Assembly: GCA_025936205.1 (NCBI GenBank)
Contig: JAICTU010000143.1
Location: 1-18,332 of the forward strand
Origin: Polyangiaceae bacterium
GTDB taxonomy: Bacteria > Myxococcota > Polyangia > Polyangiales > Polyangiaceae
Direction: 5' to 3'
Length of the DNA stretch: 18,332 nucleotides
Shown here: positions 15,299 through 18,332 of the stretch, piece after piece
How positions within the stretch are numbered: the first letter of the stretch is position 1
How the letters are laid out: every line of letters begins with the position of its first letter
The notes under the pieces: model-generated
The model's input: only the letters and a program-made list of their open reading frames with translations
Databases searched by the model: none
Told to the model about the DNA's origin: nothing
Made by a program: the position numbers and the translations under genes

Positions 15299-15335
15299 AG
15301 CGAAATATCGCTGCGCGAAATAACGAAATAGCGTT
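15299..15335. promoter_or_regulatory. Probable enhancer sites (UAS) for the sigma-54 activator
   Basis: Three copies of CGAAATAnCG occur at 15301-15310, 15316-15325 and 15324-15333. They sit in two palindromes: AGCGAAATATCGCT (15299-15312, mismatched only at the third base pair from each side of the centre-adjacent positions) and AACGAAATAGCGTT (15322-15335, outer four pairs perfect). The centres are 23 bases apart, about two helical turns. They lie 75 and 97 bases upstream of the inferred start site of the peroxidase operon, a normal distance for enhancer-binding proteins with a Fis-type domain. The patch is AT-richer than its surroundings. Confidence 0.6.
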
Positions 15336-15376
15336 GCAGGCCGGAACCGGCGCTCACTTTCCCGCAAGGGCCGCGC

Positions 15377-15392
15377 TGGCACGATCATTGTA
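15377..15392 (+). promoter_or_regulatory. Sigma-54 (-24/-12) promoter of the peroxidase operon
   Basis: TGGCACGATCATTGTA matches the consensus TGGCACGnnnnTTGCA at every informative position except the -12 C, which is T. The full TGGCACG -24 element and the spacing are exact. A start site about 12 bases past the -12 position falls near 15403. This is just before GGAGG (15404-15408), which is nine bases ahead of the ATG at 15418. A divergent gene for a sigma-54 activator 153 bases away makes the call strong. Confidence 0.78.
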
Positions 15393-15417
15393 ATTGGCGC
15401 GCCGGAGGCCCTGGAGC

Positions 15418-16808
15418 ATGCAGAGCGATCGATCTCGACCTGATATGGCGGAGAACTCCCCGAAGGCCGGCGCGCGCGTCAGACGCTGGGCCTTGGTGGC
15501 CACAGCGCTGGGCGCTGCGATCAGCGCGCTCGCGGCAGCGCCGACGCCGGACAAACCGCCCGGGGATCCTGTGCTGGATAAACCGGCTGGCAAACCCTTG
15601 CACGGCGCAATGCCGTTTCAGCAGCAAGATTCAGTGCTGGCGCCGTGGCTCGCCTCCGCGGCGAGTGTCGCGGTGCCCCAGGGCGTCAGCCCCGACTTCT
15701 GGCGTGCCATCGTTCCGGAAGGCAATCCCGGCAACGCCGCGCAAGTAGCCCTCGGGCGCAAGCTCTACTTCGAGCCGCGCTTATCCAAGGACCACAGCGT
15801 CGCGTGCGCCACGTGCCACGACGTGAGCCGCGGCTTCAACGATCATCGCGGCCGTGCGGAAGGCATCGACGATCAGATCGGCCATCGCAACGCGCCCACC
15901 ACGCTCAACGCGCTCTTCTATTTCACGCAGTTCTGGGACGGCCGCGCGCCCACGCTGGAAGACCAGGCGAAACTGCCGATCACCAACCCGATCGAGATGG
16001 GCATGCCGAACGGAGACGCCGCCGTGGCCGCCATCTCCGATGTCCCCGAGTACAAGAAGGGGTTTCAAGACGCCTACGGGCGTGCACCGAACTTCGATGA
16101 CCTGGGCCGCGCCATCGCTGCCTTCGAGCGCACGCTCGTCTTTTTGAGCTCCCCCTTCGACCGCTTCGCGCAGGGCGACGCCGACGCGATCAGCGCCGAT
16201 GCGCGCGCGGGCTGGGCGCTCTTCAACGGGCGCGCGCGCTGCGGCAGCTGTCACCAGATGAGCGCCTCGAACCCGATCGGCACCGACAACCGCTTCCACA
16301 ACATCGGCGTGTCGGCGCGCCACCAGGACTTCGAGCAGCTGGCGACCAAGGGCCTGCAGGCGCTGGCTCAGGGCAAGAGCCGGGAGACCATCGACCGCCT
16401 GGCGATCGAGACGGATCTGTCGGAGCTGGGCCGCTTTGTGGTCACCGAAGATCGCGCGGACATCGGCGCCTTCAAGACGTCGCAGGTGCGCAACGTCGGC
16501 GTCACGGCGCCGTACATGCACGACGGCTCGCTGCAGACGCTGTGGGACGTGATCGATCATTACAACAAGGGCGGCGAAGCCAACCCCTATCTCGACGGCG
16601 GCATCGAGCCCTTGAACCTGACCGAGGCCGAGGTCGATCAGCTGGTGGCCTTCTTGTTCAGCTTGACCGACGATCGGCTCGCTGCACAGAACGACGCCGA
16701 AAAGACGCGCCAAGGTGCCCTGGCCAAGACGCAGCGACCGTTCCGCGACACGGCGCTGGCAAGCCGCAAGGTGTTCCCGTTCGAGGCGCGGCTGCAAGGA
16801 GGCAAGTG

Positions 16809-16809
<1 letters not shown>
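15418..16809 (+). CDS. Diheme cytochrome c peroxidase (CcpA/MauG superfamily)
   Basis: A 463-residue protein. The ATG at 15418 is preferred because of GGAGG at 15404-15408; the ATG at 15445 is an alternative. The N-terminus has a basic stretch and a hydrophobic core (about 24-40, ending in ISALAAAPT), an export signal or anchor. A Pro-rich linker of about 45 residues follows. Two c-type haem sites are clear: CATCH (130-134) and CGSCH (275-279). Family signatures include ALGRKLYFEPRLS, FWDGRAPTLEDQA and TAPYMHDGSLQTLWDVIDHY (363-382). It is longer than classical CcpA (about 330), with extra N- and C-terminal parts. It should reduce hydrogen peroxide in the periplasm with electrons from a small cytochrome or cupredoxin. 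MauG-like protein modification is a less likely alternative. First gene of the sigma-54 operon; stop and next start overlap by one base (TGATG). Confidence 0.94.
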
Positions 16810-17954
<1,145 letters not shown>

Positions 17955-17967
17955 GACAGGAACCAGC

Positions 17968-18332
17968 ATGTTTGCGTCAAAAGGTTCTCCGACTTTTCTG
18001 TTATTGACCGCCCTCGGTATCGCCGCGCTCGCCAGCTGTGGCGGCGGCGCCGGCGGCAAGAGCGCCGAGGCTCCGAGCGCGGCCACGAGCACCGCCGAGA
18101 GCGCTTCTGGCCCCGGCATGGAGGTCCTGCTCTGTGACGGTCAAACCAAGACCGTGGTGCCGCAGGGCACCGCCGGCACCACCATCGCCGGCGCCCTGAT
18201 GACGCAGTGGTTGCGCAAGAACCCCAACTCCAACTGGGAAGCGGAAGAGCGCGAGCGCCACACGCTCGAGCCCTCCGCCGACAACGACGACCTGGTCGGT
18301 AGAGTCAACGGCCAGACCTACGGCAGCATCAC
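17968..18332 (+). CDS. Lipoprotein of unknown function, 3'-truncated by the window
   Basis: The ATG at 17968 is 13 bases after the phosphoesterase stop, with AGGA (about 17957-17960) as ribosome binding site. The frame is open to the window end (121 codons visible). The N-terminus is a clear lipoprotein signal: SPTFLLLTALGIAALASC with Cys24 in an LASC lipobox, then a Gly-rich and Ser/Ala/Thr linker (CGGGAGGKSAEAPSAATST). From about residue 50 a folded domain begins (GMEVLLCDGQTKTVVPQGT, then TIAGALMTQWLRKNPNSNW). There is one further Cys (about 56) and no haem motif so far. I do not recognise the family. As third gene of the sigma-54 operon it may be a partner of the peroxidase or the phosphoesterase. 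Confidence 0.8.
   Translation, partial: MFASKGSPTFLLLTALGIAALASCGGGAGGKSAEAPSAATSTAESASGPGMEVLLCDGQTKTVVPQGTAGTTIAGALMTQWLRKNPNSNWEAEERERHTLEPSADNDDLVGRVNGQTYGSI

Noticed and set aside
16542..16808. Upstream extension of the exported phosphoesterase inside the peroxidase gene
   Set aside because: It overlaps the conserved end of the peroxidase in another frame; the ATG at 16809 is coupled to the peroxidase stop and precedes the Tat signal.

Overview
The window is very GC-rich (about two thirds or more G+C by eye) and tightly packed, with start/stop codons overlapping inside operons and strong third-position G/C in the coding frames. Several traits suggest a myxobacterium-like member of the Myxococcota: a sigma-54 enhancer-binding activator, tandem histidine kinases feeding into FecR-type and outer-membrane genes, surface lipoproteins with beta-propeller-type repeats, Asp-Ala-Gly-Gly linkers, and a MerR regulator with a long effector domain. 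The lineage is an inference from style, not from a marker gene. I see no tRNA, rRNA, CRISPR array, IS element or integrase, and no stretch longer than about 370 bases without a gene.

Layout. (A) 1-5446, plus strand: a five-gene envelope operon joined by 4-7 base overlaps. It encodes a membrane histidine kinase (5' end outside the window), a soluble histidine kinase, a membrane-anchored FecR-domain protein, a signal-peptide protein with a probable outer-membrane barrel, and an IPT/PD40-type lipoprotein. (B) 5447-5995: a small two-helix membrane protein with a good sigma-54-like promoter. (C) 6089-7967: a LysR regulator converging on a pirin gene. (D) 8059-10603, minus strand: a HAF-repeat lipoprotein and a TonB-like protein, separated by a stretch of about 370 bases whose coding status is unclear. 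(E) 10706-11638, plus strand: a MerR regulator with a dyad promoter, an apparently leaderless start and a strong internal start site for its effector domain. (F) 11620-15224, minus strand: a GAF/sigma-54 activator followed by a membrane metallophosphoesterase whose 3' end overlaps that of merR. (G) 15418 to the window end, plus strand: a diheme cytochrome c peroxidase, a Tat-exported metallophosphoesterase and a lipoprotein cut by the window edge.

The most coherent system is F+G. The divergent activator faces a near-consensus -24/-12 promoter (15377-15392) upstream of the peroxidase gene, and palindromic elements carrying three CGAAATAnCG repeats (15299-15335) lie where enhancer sites are expected. 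I read this as a self-contained sigma-54 switch that turns on a periplasmic peroxidase/phosphoesterase/lipoprotein set, with a second, membrane-embedded phosphoesterase transcribed with the activator. The inducing signal and the phosphoesterase substrates are not visible in the sequence.
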